Shown: in pieces, positions 24,726 through 32,898 of the stretch
Layout of the letters: each line of letters opens with the position of its first letter
Numbering within the stretch: the stretch's first letter is position 1
NCBI GenBank assembly: GCA_002304505.1
Contig: NCEH01000027.1
Location: 1-34,693 of the forward strand
From: Rhizobiales bacterium 32-66-11
GTDB taxonomy: Bacteria > Pseudomonadota > Alphaproteobacteria > Rhizobiales > Xanthobacteraceae
Direction: 5' to 3'
Length of the DNA: 34,693 nucleotides
The notes under the pieces: model-generated
What the model saw: only the letters and a program-made list of their open reading frames with translations
What the model was told of the DNA's origin: nothing
The model's database searches: none
Translations under genes and position numbers: made by a program

Positions 24726-25475
24726 CTAGAAATGCGCGAGATATCCGCCGTCCACAACCAGGACATGGCCGGTGACATAACTTGCGGCGGGCGATGCAAG
24801 GAATACCGCCGCTCCGGCGATTTCTTGCGGTTGCCCCCATCTTCCAAGAGAGGTGCGGCGCGAAAGCCAATCGCTGACCGCGGGGTCCGAGGTCATGGAG
24901 GCATTCCCCTCGGTGGCGAAATAGCCCGGCGCGATCGCGTTGACCGTGACGCCGCGCGGCCCGAACTCGGCCGCCAGCGCTCGCGTCAGGGCCTCCAGCC
25001 CGCCCTTGGCGGCGGTATAGGCGGCATCGCCCGAGCGCGCGATCGGCCCGGCGATGGAGGTGATGTTGATGATGCGCCCCTCGCCCCGCGCCGCCATCCC
25101 GCCCGCGACCGCCCGCATCAGGCGCGCGGGGGCGATCAGGTCCACGTCCAGAAGGCGCTGGAACGCCGCATCGTCCAGTTCGAAGAATGAACGCCGGTCG
25201 CGGGCGCCGGCATTGTTCACGAGGATGTCCACGGGCGGCGCCTCCTCCAGCGCATGGGCGACCGTGCTGGCGTCGGAAATGTCGAACGGCAGCAGACTGA
25301 CCTTGCCGAAATCGGCGAGGCGCGCGGCGGCGGCCAGCAGGCGGGAGCGGTCGCGCCCGTTCAGCAGCACATGGGCGCCGGCCTGCGCCATGCCCTTGGC
25401 GATTTCAAACCCCAGGCCCGCCGCGCTTCCCGTGACCAGGGCCGTGCGCCCGGCAAGCGAAAAAAGCTGAGACAT
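24726..25475 (-). CDS. SDR oxidoreductase, gluconate 5-dehydrogenase-like
   Basis: Short-chain dehydrogenase of 249 residues. The start at 25475 (MSQLFSLAGRTALVTG) is favoured over ATG 25493 because GGGGAG sits 7 bases upstream. Motifs: TGSAAGLGFEIA for cofactor, VLLNGRDR (Arg after strand 2, suggesting NADP(H)), NNAGARDRRSF, INITSIAG, and Tyr/Lys in AYTAAKGG. The overall pattern, with FSLAGRTALVTGS and APGYFATE, resembles gluconate 5-dehydrogenase (IdnO/Gno), which interconverts gluconate and 5-ketogluconate. It lies 64 bp past the ccoA stop on the same strand. A link to the dgo genes is possible in theme only. Confidence 0.88.
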   Translation of the reverse strand: MSQLFSLAGRTALVTGSAAGLGFEIAKGMAQAGAHVLLNGRDRSRLLAAAARLADFGKVSLLPFDISDASTVAHALEEAPPVDILVNNAGARDRRSFFELDDAAFQRLLDVDLIAPARLMRAVAGGMAARGEGRIINITSIAGPIARSGDAAYTAAKGGLEALTRALAAEFGPRGVTVNAIAPGYFATEGNASMTSDPAVSDWLSRRTSLGRWGQPQEIAGAAVFLASPAASYVTGHVLVVDGGYLAHF

Positions 25476-25539
25476 GCCGCGCTCCCCACGCACCGGAACA
25501 GGAGCCTTGGCAGATCCCTTCCACGATCACAAGACAGGG

Positions 25540-26691
25540 CTAAAGCAATCGGCCCGCGAGCAAGGCGCCGAGAATGGCGGACAGGAACAAGATACCGTCA
25601 TGCAAAGCGAGGCCGAGGCGCGAGGGCGCGCCCTTCTGGTAGATCCAGCCGGTGCAGCCGATGGTGGCGAGCGACCAGCCGGCGCCCACCAGGATCAGCG
25701 CTAAGGTCCAGCCCCAGGTTTCCGGTGACAGGCGGGCCGGCAGAAACGCACTTGCGTCGGGCAGGGCGAGCGCCACCACCACCAGCGCGAGCCCCGACAG
25801 CGCCAGGGGACGCGGCGCGAGCCGCGCGCCGAAATAGGCCAGCGGGGCGGCCGGCGCATACATGGCGGCCACATGCAGGGCGATGAAGCCGAACACTGCG
25901 CCCTCGCCGATGCCGCAGCCCAGCAGCGCCAGGGGCGCCTGTGCCATCAGCAGACTCATGCCGAGCCAGGCCAGCGCGCCGCAGAGCGTGGGCACCGCGA
26001 TCGCCTTCAGCGGCAAGGTCGCTTTTTCGCGGAAGCGCGGCGCGGCATCCGGCGCCATCAGCACCGCGACGGCGAGCGACAGCGTGTGGGCGAGCGCGGC
26101 CAGCACCGCCGATCCCACCAGGAAAAAGGGCGAGAACAGCCATTCCGCGCCCATCGCCAGCAACGGCCCGGCGAAGGCGGCGAGCAGCCCGCCGGTGAGC
26201 ACGCCCGCGGCGGCGGCGACCGGCCGCCCGGCGGTGGCCGCCGCCTCGTGCCGGTAGAAGAAGGAAAAGCCCTGCGCCATGCCGAGCCAGAGCGCCCCGA
26301 GGCACACCCAGGCGAATTGCATCTGCACCAGGCCAACCGCCAGCAAGGCGCCACCGCCGACGCCGAGCGAGGCGCCGAGGGCAAAGCCGGTGCGGCGCCC
26401 GAAGGCATCACCGAGAAACGAGGCGGGGAAGGAGGCGAGCGCCGCGCCCACCAGCATGGCGGCGAACGGCACGGTCGCATAATGGGGATCGCGCGCCAGC
26501 GCCGCGCCCGCCAGGGGCAGGATGCCGCTCGCCAGCGTCTGCGCCAGAACCGCGAAGGCAAACCCCAGCGCGAGGCCGAACGGCGGCACCGGGCGCGCGG
26601 CATTGTCATTGGCCGGCGGATCGAACTGCGGATCGCAGACGCACACCAGCATGCCGGCGCGCGGTCCCGGCAAGGGCGTCGCGGGCCTCAT
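25540..26691 (-). CDS. ccoA: CcoA-type MFS copper importer
   Basis: Major facilitator protein of 383 residues with about 12 hydrophobic segments. In two neighbouring helices it has M245-SLL-M249 and H273-VAA-M277. These are the MxxxM and HxxxM motifs known to be essential for copper uptake in Rhodobacter CcoA, and the 28-residue spacing between them is the same as recalled for that protein. A Cys pair (VCVCDPQ) sits near the N terminus. Its start overlaps the ccoS stop as ATGA, so it is translationally tied to the cbb3 assembly genes. It likely brings copper into the cytoplasm for the CuB centre of CcoN, while CcoI passes copper on. Confidence 0.85.
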   Translation of the reverse strand: MRPATPLPGPRAGMLVCVCDPQFDPPANDNAARPVPPFGLALGFAFAVLAQTLASGILPLAGAALARDPHYATVPFAAMLVGAALASFPASFLGDAFGRRTGFALGASLGVGGGALLAVGLVQMQFAWVCLGALWLGMAQGFSFFYRHEAAATAGRPVAAAAGVLTGGLLAAFAGPLLAMGAEWLFSPFFLVGSAVLAALAHTLSLAVAVLMAPDAAPRFREKATLPLKAIAVPTLCGALAWLGMSLLMAQAPLALLGCGIGEGAVFGFIALHVAAMYAPAAPLAYFGARLAPRPLALSGLALVVVALALPDASAFLPARLSPETWGWTLALILVGAGWSLATIGCTGWIYQKGAPSRLGLALHDGILFLSAILGALLAGRLL

Positions 26692-26873
26692 GGGCGCGGG
26701 TCCCGCCTGGCGGGGGCGCTGGGTGCCGACGGAAGGTCGTCGTCGCTCAACACACGGAAGGCGGCGCCGTCCAGATCCTCATATTGCCCGCTCTTGAGGC
26801 TCCAGAGGAAGGCGAACAGGCCGATCAGCCCGAGCCCGAGCGCGATCGGCACCAGATAGAGCAGGACCGTCAT
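26688..26873 (-). CDS. ccoS: cbb3 oxidase assembly protein CcoS
   Basis: Small membrane protein of 61 residues with one N-terminal helix (YLVPIALGLGLIGLFAFLW) and the family stretch SLKSGQYEDLDGAAFRVLSDDD. CcoS is needed for cofactor insertion into cbb3 cytochrome oxidase. It overlaps ccoI upstream (start ATG 26871-26873 within the ccoI stop) and ccoA downstream, showing tight coupling on both sides. Confidence 0.95.
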   Translation of the reverse strand: MTVLLYLVPIALGLGLIGLFAFLWSLKSGQYEDLDGAAFRVLSDDDLPSAPSAPARRDPRP

Positions 26874-29071
26874 GCGTGCACCTCCTCCACCGGCGTTGCG
26901 GGCGCCGGCCCGGCGGCGGGCGTTCCGGCCCGCAGGGCATTCAGCGTCACCAGGATGGACGAGCCGGACATGGCGAGCGCCGCGACCAAGGGCGTCACAT
27001 ATCCCGCCACGGCCAGCGGCACGGCGATGAAATTATAGCAGATCGCGAGGGCGAGATTCTGCCGCATCAGCCGGCCGGCGGTGCGGGCGCCATCGAGCGC
27101 GGCGAGGACCGGGGCGAGCCGCTGGCCGATGAACACGGCGTCGGCCTGGGCCTGCGTCACCGCCGCGCCGCTGGCGGGGGACAGCGAGACGTCCGCCGCC
27201 GCGAGCGCCGGCGCATCGTTCAGCCCATCGCCGACCATGCATACGCGATGCCCCGCCGCCTTCAGTTTTTCCAGGGCGGCGATCTTGTCGGCCGGGCGCA
27301 GGCCGCCTTCATAATCGGCGATGCCGAGCCGCGCGGCGACCGGCGCCACCGCTTCCGGCCGGTCGCCCGAGAGAATGCGCACGGCGATGCCGCGCGCCTT
27401 GAGGGCGTCCACCACCGCGCGCGCGTCGGGCCGCACCTGCTGGGCGATGCCGATGACGAGGCGCGCATCTGCGAGCCGGAACGCGATCAGCGAGCAGTCG
27501 GGGGGCAAGTCGTGCGGCAGCCGGGCATCGCAGAAATCCAAGCTTCCGAGCCGGGCCTCGCCCTCCGGCAGCAAGGTGCGCACCCCCGCGCCGGCCATTT
27601 CCTCCACCTCGGCAAAGGCCGCGCCCTGCGCCGAGCGGGCGAGCGCGGCGGCGAGCGGATGGCGGCTCGACAAGGCAAGGCGCGCGGCGAGCGCCAGCAA
27701 ACGCGGATCGCCGTCCTGCGGTAGGCGCAGGACGGCGTCCGGCAGGGTCAGCGTGCCGGTCTTGTCGAACACGACGGTGTCCACGGGCGCGAGACGCTCC
27801 AGCATGTCGCCGGCATTCACCAGCAGCCCGGCGCGGAACAAGCGGCCGGTCGCCACCACCTGCACCACCGGCACCGCCAGCGCCAGCGCGCAGGGGCAGG
27901 TGATGATCAGCACGGCGACCGCGATCATCACCGCATCATGCACGCTCGCGCCCAGCACCAGCCAGAAGATGGCGGCGGCCAGCGCGGTCAGATGGACCAC
28001 CGGCGCATAGAGCCGCGCCACCCGGTCGGCGAGGCGCACATAGGCGCCGCGCGCGCTCAATGCGCCATCCAGCAGGCGCTGGACATCGTCGATCAGCGTG
28101 CCCTCGCCGCCGGCGGTGACGCGCAAGGTGAGCACGCCGGATCCGTTGAGGCTGCCGGCATAGACCCGCGCGCCGGGACCGACGAGACGCGGCAAGGTCT
28201 CTCCGGTGATCAGCGCTTCATCCACCGCCGAGGCGCCGGAGACCACTTCCCCGTCCGCGCCCACCCGCTCGCCCGCGGCGACAAGGATCATGTCGCCCGG
28301 CGCCAGGGCCTGCACCGGCACCAGGACCGGCACCCCGTCGGGCCCAAGGCGATGCGCCATCTCCCCGCGCAAGGCGGCGATATTGCCGGCAACGGCGCGG
28401 GTGCGCCGGCGCGCCTCATGGTCGAGATAGCGGCCCGCCAGCAGGAAGAACAGCAGCATCACCGCGCTGTCGAAATAGGCGTGCTCCTTGTGCAGCGCGG
28501 TTTCCACCACCGACATGCCGAGCGCCAGGATGACGCCCAGCGAGATCGGCACATCCATGTTCAGATTGCGGGTGCGCACCGCGCGCAGCGCGCTCTGGAA
28601 GAAGGGCTGGCCGGCATAGGCGGCGGCGGGCAGGGCGATCAGGGCGGACAGCCAGTGGAAGAAGTCCCGCGTCTCGGGCGTGATGTCGGTGACATTGCCC
28701 GACCACACCGAGACCGACAGCAGCATCACATTCATGGCCGCGAAGCCCGCGACGCCCATGCAGCGCAATAGCCAGCGGGCACGCCGCGCCTCTTCCTCCT
28801 CCACCCGGCCGGAAAAGGGGTGGGCGCGATAGCCGAGCGATTCCAGCCGCTGCACCACCTCGCCGGGCGCGCCCTCGCCGCTCCAGGCGACGGTGAGGCG
28901 ATGGGTGGAATAGTTCAGCCGCGCATGGACGACGCCCGGCAGGGATTTGACGCCGTTTTCGATGTCGCTGATGCAGGCGGCACAATCCACGCCGTCCACG
29001 GCCAGGCTCACTTCGGCGCGGCCCTCCGCGTCACGGGCGAGAAAGATGGAATAATCGACGGCCTCGGCCAT
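26870..29071 (-). CDS. ccoI: cbb3-associated copper P1B-type ATPase
   Basis: Copper-transporting P1B ATPase (CcoI/FixI) of 733 residues that moves Cu(I) from cytoplasm to periplasm for cbb3 oxidase assembly. One heavy-metal-binding domain has DCAAC (Cys30, Cys33). Then come the membrane helices, the TGE actuator motif in ITGETLPR, the metal-path TCPCALAL, the phosphorylated Asp in DKTGTLT, the SSRHPLA motif for ATP binding and GDGLNDAPAL. All catalytic residues are present. It starts at ATG 29071, 18 bp after ccoH, with only a weak ribosome site, and overlaps ccoS by ATGA. Confidence 0.95.
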   Translation of the reverse strand: MAEAVDYSIFLARDAEGRAEVSLAVDGVDCAACISDIENGVKSLPGVVHARLNYSTHRLTVAWSGEGAPGEVVQRLESLGYRAHPFSGRVEEEEARRARWLLRCMGVAGFAAMNVMLLSVSVWSGNVTDITPETRDFFHWLSALIALPAAAYAGQPFFQSALRAVRTRNLNMDVPISLGVILALGMSVVETALHKEHAYFDSAVMLLFFLLAGRYLDHEARRRTRAVAGNIAALRGEMAHRLGPDGVPVLVPVQALAPGDMILVAAGERVGADGEVVSGASAVDEALITGETLPRLVGPGARVYAGSLNGSGVLTLRVTAGGEGTLIDDVQRLLDGALSARGAYVRLADRVARLYAPVVHLTALAAAIFWLVLGASVHDAVMIAVAVLIITCPCALALAVPVVQVVATGRLFRAGLLVNAGDMLERLAPVDTVVFDKTGTLTLPDAVLRLPQDGDPRLLALAARLALSSRHPLAAALARSAQGAAFAEVEEMAGAGVRTLLPEGEARLGSLDFCDARLPHDLPPDCSLIAFRLADARLVIGIAQQVRPDARAVVDALKARGIAVRILSGDRPEAVAPVAARLGIADYEGGLRPADKIAALEKLKAAGHRVCMVGDGLNDAPALAAADVSLSPASGAAVTQAQADAVFIGQRLAPVLAALDGARTAGRLMRQNLALAICYNFIAVPLAVAGYVTPLVAALAMSGSSILVTLNALRAGTPAAGPAPATPVEEVHA

Positions 29072-29089
29072 GTGCGCAGCACCCGGAAA

Positions 29090-29476
29090 TCACGCGATCC
29101 CCCGCACCGGCCCCCGCACGCCGCGCGCATCCGTGGGGTGGAACAGGCGCCCCGTCACCTCGAGCCCGCTCAGGGGCTTGCCGGCCGCGTCGCGCACGAT
29201 CAGGACGACGTGCCGCTCCAGGCCCTGGCTCGCGACATCGGCTTCCACGTACCAGCCGCGCGTCGCCTGCTGGGCGGCCGCCTCCTCCTCGCTGCGGAAG
29301 GCGAGGCCCGCCTTGTAGGAGCTTTCGGTCTCCACCCCGCCGAAGGTCGAGACGGCGAACCGGGCCATGACCACGTTCACCCCCACCACCACGCCGAAGA
29401 AGGCGAGGATGATGAACAACACCATGCGGCCGGTAAGTTCCCGCGGCGGCTTTTCTGCAAGGCCGAGCTGTGCCAT
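29090..29476 (-). CDS. ccoH: FixH/CcoH family protein, shortened C terminus
   Basis: Membrane-anchored FixH/CcoH of 128 residues from ATG 29476, chosen over ATG 29515 because AGGAAG lies 6 bases upstream and the longer start would overlap ccoG. It has ELTGRMVLFIILAFFGVVVG as the single helix, then VNVVMARFAVSTFGGVETES and SYKAGLAF, which are diagnostic. The periplasmic domain stops after GRLFHPTDARGVRGP, whereas FixH proteins usually run to about 155-170 residues. Only 18 bp separate its stop from ccoI, so the missing part is not in another frame. It still seems a real protein, but its folded domain may be incomplete. Confidence 0.88.
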   Translation of the reverse strand: MAQLGLAEKPPRELTGRMVLFIILAFFGVVVGVNVVMARFAVSTFGGVETESSYKAGLAFRSEEEAAAQQATRGWYVEADVASQGLERHVVLIVRDAAGKPLSGLEVTGRLFHPTDARGVRGPVRGIA

Positions 29477-29486
29477 CGAATGCTTC

Positions 29487-30965
29487 CTACGGCGCGATGA
29501 AATGGTCGTTGGCACGGGCGGCGACGCCGGTCGCCGTGTCGCGGATCTCGAACGTCACCGGCAGGGATGCGCCGGCGTCCAGCTTGTCCCTGGTGGTCAC
29601 CAGCACGCGCACTTCGCGCGTCTGGTCGGGGCCGATCGTGAGGACATCGCTCTCGGAGCCCGAATCCGTCCCGACCACGCTCAAGGTGGCGCCGGGCACG
29701 CCGGAGACCGAGACCGAGAAGCTGCGATCATACAGCTTCTTGTTGATCAGCCGCAACGTATAGGCGTTGCGCAGCGACCCGTCGGACAGGCGCACGAACA
29801 CCGGATTGCGGTCGTGGATGGCGGCGAGGCCCTCGCTGGACCGGTTCACCAAGGTCGCCAGCATCAGCCCGCCGATGCCGCAGATCAGCGCCGCATAGAG
29901 GATGGTGCGCATGCGCACGATGCGCCGCACCGGCGCTTCGCCGCGCGCCCGCGCTTCCAGATTGGCTTCCGATTCATAGCGGATCAGCCCGCGCGGGCGA
30001 TGGATCTTGTCCATCACATTGTCGCAGGCATCGATGCACAGGCCGCACTGGATGCAGTCCAACTGCAGGCCCTTGCGGATGTCGACGCCGGTGGGACAGA
30101 CGTTGACGCACTGGTTGCAATCGATGCAATCGCCCGCCGGCTTGCCCTCGGCCCGCAGCTGCGCGACCTTCTTGAGCGACCCGCGCGGCTCGCCGCGATC
30201 CAGCAGATAGGTGACGTTGAGCGCGTATTCATCGGTCAGCGCCGCCTGGATGCGGGGCCAGGGGCACATATAGGTGCACACCTGCTCGCGCATGTGGCCG
30301 GCCAGCACATAGGTGGTGAAGGTCAGCACCGCGATCGAGATATAGGCGGTTGCCGACGCCTGGAAGGTGGCGAGCTCGCGCACCAGGGTCGGGGCATCGT
30401 CGAAATAGAGCACCCAGGCACCGCCGGTCCACCAGGCGATCAGCAGCCACAGCGTATGCTTGAGCGTCTTGTGGGAGATCTTGTCGATGGTCCAGGGGGC
30501 GTTGTCGGCGGCGATGCGCTCGCGCCGGTCGCCCTCGATCAGCCGTTCCACGGCCATGAACAGGTCGGTCCACACGGTCTGCGGGCACAGATAGCCGCAC
30601 CACACGCGCCCGGCGACCGCATTCATCAGGAACAGGATCAGCGCCGCGAGGATCAGCAGGCCGGCGACATAATAGAATTCCTGCGGCCAGATCTCAATGA
30701 AGAAGAAATAGAAGCGCCGGGCGGGGAAATCGATCAGCACCGCCTGGTTGGGCGCGTCCGGCCCGCGATCCCAGCGCACGAAGGGGAGGAAATAATAGAT
30801 GCCGAGCGTGACGATCAGCACGATCCACTTGATGCGCCGGAAGGTGCCGTGGACGCTCTGGGGATAGATCGCGCGGCGCGCGGCGTACAGCGGCACATCG
30901 TCGGCATCGATGTCCGGTGCTGCCGGCGGGGTCGCATGGGTCTTGGCGGCGGGAGCGGTCATCAC
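29487..30965 (-). CDS. ccoG: cbb3 oxidase accessory protein CcoG/FixG
   Basis: Membrane-bound ferredoxin-like protein of 492 residues, with about five hydrophobic segments. Two 4Fe-4S motifs occur at about residues 278-315 (CIDCNQCVNVCPTG and CIQCGLCIDACDN), and WCGYLCPQTVWTD and CTYMCPWPRIQ are the NapH/NosR-like Cys motifs. The C-terminal Ig-like periplasmic domain runs from about 395 on. CcoG acts as a copper-reducing factor in oxidase assembly. It starts 121 bp after ccoP, behind a strong hairpin, and heads the ccoGHIS-ccoA series. Confidence 0.95.
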   Translation of the reverse strand: MMTAPAAKTHATPPAAPDIDADDVPLYAARRAIYPQSVHGTFRRIKWIVLIVTLGIYYFLPFVRWDRGPDAPNQAVLIDFPARRFYFFFIEIWPQEFYYVAGLLILAALILFLMNAVAGRVWCGYLCPQTVWTDLFMAVERLIEGDRRERIAADNAPWTIDKISHKTLKHTLWLLIAWWTGGAWVLYFDDAPTLVRELATFQASATAYISIAVLTFTTYVLAGHMREQVCTYMCPWPRIQAALTDEYALNVTYLLDRGEPRGSLKKVAQLRAEGKPAGDCIDCNQCVNVCPTGVDIRKGLQLDCIQCGLCIDACDNVMDKIHRPRGLIRYESEANLEARARGEAPVRRIVRMRTILYAALICGIGGLMLATLVNRSSEGLAAIHDRNPVFVRLSDGSLRNAYTLRLINKKLYDRSFSVSVSGVPGATLSVVGTDSGSESDVLTIGPDQTREVRVLVTTRDKLDAGASLPVTFEIRDTATGVAARANDHFIAP

Positions 30966-31037
30966 ATCACTGATCTGTTGCCCGCCCCCGTGGGGAAAGG
31001 CGTGGAAAAGGAGGGTGGCACGCCCTCAAACGCGAGA

Positions 31038-31078
31038 CCCCTCCGCCGGGCGGCCCGAGGCCGGCTCCGGCGGAGGGG
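31038..31078 (-). terminator. 12-bp hairpin between ccoP and ccoG
   Basis: CCCCTCCGCCGG (31038-31049) and CCGGCGGAGGGG (31067-31078) are perfect complements with a 17-base loop, just past the ccoP stop at 31087. No clear U-run follows in the - strand transcript. It probably partly ends or protects the ccoNOQP message so that structural subunits outnumber the assembly factors. Confidence 0.6.
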
Positions 31079-31086
31079 CCGGCTTG

Positions 31087-31968
31087 CTATTGGCCGCCGC
31101 CCAGGGTGTGGACGTAGACGGTCAAGGCCTTGATGGTGGTGGGAGACAGGCGCTCCCCCCAGGCCGGCATCACGCCGCCCCGGCCATTGGTGATGGTCTG
31201 GACGATGGTTGCCTTGTCGCCGCCGTAGAGCCAGATGCCGTCGGTCAGGTTCTTGGAGCCGAGCTCCTGATTTCCCTTCGCGTCTTCACCATGGCAGACG
31301 GCGCAATTGGCCTTGAACACCGCCGCGCCCTTCTGGACGCTCGGCGTATCCGCCGGCACCAGGCCGGAGAGCGAGCGCACGAAATCCGCCGCGTCGGAGA
31401 TTTCGGCCTTGGAGAGCACGGCGCCGAACGGCGTCATATTGCCCTGGTGGCCGAGATCGTCACCCGAGCGGATGCCGTGGGTGAGGGTTTCCTGGATCTG
31501 CGCCAGCGTGCCGCCCCACAGCCAATCGTCGTCATTGAGATTGGGGAACCCCTTGGCCCCGCCGCCGCCGGCACCATGGCACGGCGCGCAATTGTCGGCG
31601 AAGGCAACCCGCCCTTCGGCCCGCGCCAGCGCCAGCAGCTCGGGGCTCTTCTCGATCTCCTGGAGGGAGGCCGTGGCGAGGCGTTCCGATGTGGTCGCCC
31701 GCAGCGCCCGCAGGTCGGCGAGCTGGCCCTGGACCGCGGCGCGGGAATTCCAGCCGAGCACGCCGGTGGTATAGTTGGACACCAGCGGCCAGGCCGGGAA
31801 GGCGATCCAATAGCAGACCGCCCAGAAGATGCAGGCATAGAAGGTCCACAGCCACCAGCGCGGCAGCGGATTGTTGAGTTCGCGGATGCCGTCCCATTCG
31901 TGGCCGGTGGTGGCGGTCCCGCTCGCGGCGTCCACGTGTGCGTCATGGCTCTCGTGTGCGGTGCTCAC
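31087..31968 (-). CDS. ccoP: cbb3 oxidase subunit III, dihaem cytochrome c
   Basis: CcoP, 293 residues, accepts electrons from cytochrome c and passes them to CcoO and CcoN. GTG 31968 is the start, with AAGGAGG 9 bases upstream inside ccoQ. One membrane helix lies near residues 35-65 (WWLWTFYACIFWAVCYW), then two class I cytochrome domains with CAPCH (about 126) and CAVCH (about 221) haem c sites. Met ligands are available in GNMTPFGA and GGVMPAWG. Confidence 0.96.
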   Translation of the reverse strand: MSTAHESHDAHVDAASGTATTGHEWDGIRELNNPLPRWWLWTFYACIFWAVCYWIAFPAWPLVSNYTTGVLGWNSRAAVQGQLADLRALRATTSERLATASLQEIEKSPELLALARAEGRVAFADNCAPCHGAGGGGAKGFPNLNDDDWLWGGTLAQIQETLTHGIRSGDDLGHQGNMTPFGAVLSKAEISDAADFVRSLSGLVPADTPSVQKGAAVFKANCAVCHGEDAKGNQELGSKNLTDGIWLYGGDKATIVQTITNGRGGVMPAWGERLSPTTIKALTVYVHTLGGGQ

Positions 31969-31972
31969 GGGA

Positions 31973-32134
31973 TCAATCCTCCTTCAGCGGAATTTGGGCG
32001 GCTTCGTCGAAATTCTTCTGCATCTTCTTGGAAGGCCAGAAGGCGTAGACAATCACGCCGACGAAACCGAGGAAGAACAGCATCAGCCCCCAGGTCTGGG
32101 CGAACGATGCGAAGAACATGTAGATGTCACGCAT
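31973..32134 (-). CDS. ccoQ: cbb3 oxidase small subunit CcoQ
   Basis: Small protein of 53 residues starting MRDIYMFFASFAQTW with one membrane helix (GLMLFFLGFVGVIVYAFW) and ending NFDEAAQIPLKED. CcoQ stabilises the cbb3 complex. It lies in its usual place between ccoO (3 bp away) and ccoP (4 bp away), so the operon order is complete. Confidence 0.95.
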   Translation of the reverse strand: MRDIYMFFASFAQTWGLMLFFLGFVGVIVYAFWPSKKMQKNFDEAAQIPLKED

Positions 32135-32137
32135 GGC

Positions 32138-32887
32138 TCACCTCACGTTCGCCTTGTCGTCGTAGAGCTTGAAGTCCACGAGCGTGCCGAGCATCTGCAG
32201 ATAAGCGATCAGCGCATCGGCTTCCGTCAGCTCGGCCGGGTTGCCGTCGAAATCGCGCACCTGCGCCTTGGGATAGCGCTTCTGGAGCGCATCCATGTCG
32301 TCGGCGTCGGTGGTGGACTGGGTCTTCAGGTCCGCCTGCGCATTGGCGATCATGTCGTCGGTATAGGGCACGCCCTCCACGCGCAGGACCTTCATGTCTG
32401 CGGCGATATGCTTGGCGTCGAGCTTGTTATACGCGAGCCAGGGATAGCTTGGCATGATCGATGCCGGCACCACGGAGCGCGGATTGTTCAGGTGCTCCAG
32501 CTGCCACAGGTCCGAATACTTGCCGCCGACGCGGGCGATATCCGGCCCCGTGCGCTTCGACCCCCATTGGAACGGGTGGTCGTACATGCTTTCCGCGGCT
32601 AGCGAATAATGGCCGTAGCGCTCCACCTCGTCGCGCAGCGGGCGGATCATCTGGCTGTGGCAATTGTAGCAGCCTTCGCGCAGGTAGATGTTGCGCCCCG
32701 CCAGCTCCAGCGGCGTGTAGGGGCGGATGCCATCCACCTTCTCGATGGTGCTCTTGAGGTAGAACAGAGGCACGATTTCCACGAGGCCGCCGATGGAGAT
32801 CACCACCAGCACCCCCAGGAGCAGGATCAGCGAGTGCTTCTCGAAGATCGCGTGCTTGCTCCAGATCGAAGCGGTCTTGGTCGACAT
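32138..32887 (-). CDS. ccoO: cbb3 oxidase subunit II, monohaem cytochrome c
   Basis: CcoO of 249 residues. The start at 32887 ([17 protein letters not shown]) is preferred because GGAG lies 6 bases upstream; ATG 32902, which overlaps the ccoN stop as ATGA, would add five residues. There is an N-terminal membrane helix ([20 protein letters not shown]), the haem c motif CYNCH (near residue 72) followed by [15 protein letters not shown], and [13 protein letters not shown] and MPSYPWL, the usual CcoO signature. Confidence 0.96.
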   Translation of the reverse strand: MSTKTASIWSKHAIFEKHSLILLLGVLVVISIGGLVEIVPLFYLKSTIEKVDGIRPYTPLELAGRNIYLREGCYNCHSQMIRPLRDEVERYGHYSLAAESMYDHPFQWGSKRTGPDIARVGGKYSDLWQLEHLNNPRSVVPASIMPSYPWLAYNKLDAKHIAADMKVLRVEGVPYTDDMIANAQADLKTQSTTDADDMDALQKRYPKAQVRDFDGNPAELTEADALIAYLQMLGTLVDFKLYDDKANVR

Positions 32888-32898
32888 CTCTATCTCCG

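Noticed and set aside
22205..24775. Long open frame (856 codons) on the + strand opposite the GGDEF-EAL gene
   Set aside because: Antisense shadow; the - strand has intact GGDEF, EAL and PAS motifs.
30966..31086. Second anaerobox before ccoG
   Set aside because: No TTGAT-N4-ATCAA-like sequence is present in the gap; only the terminator-like hairpin was found.
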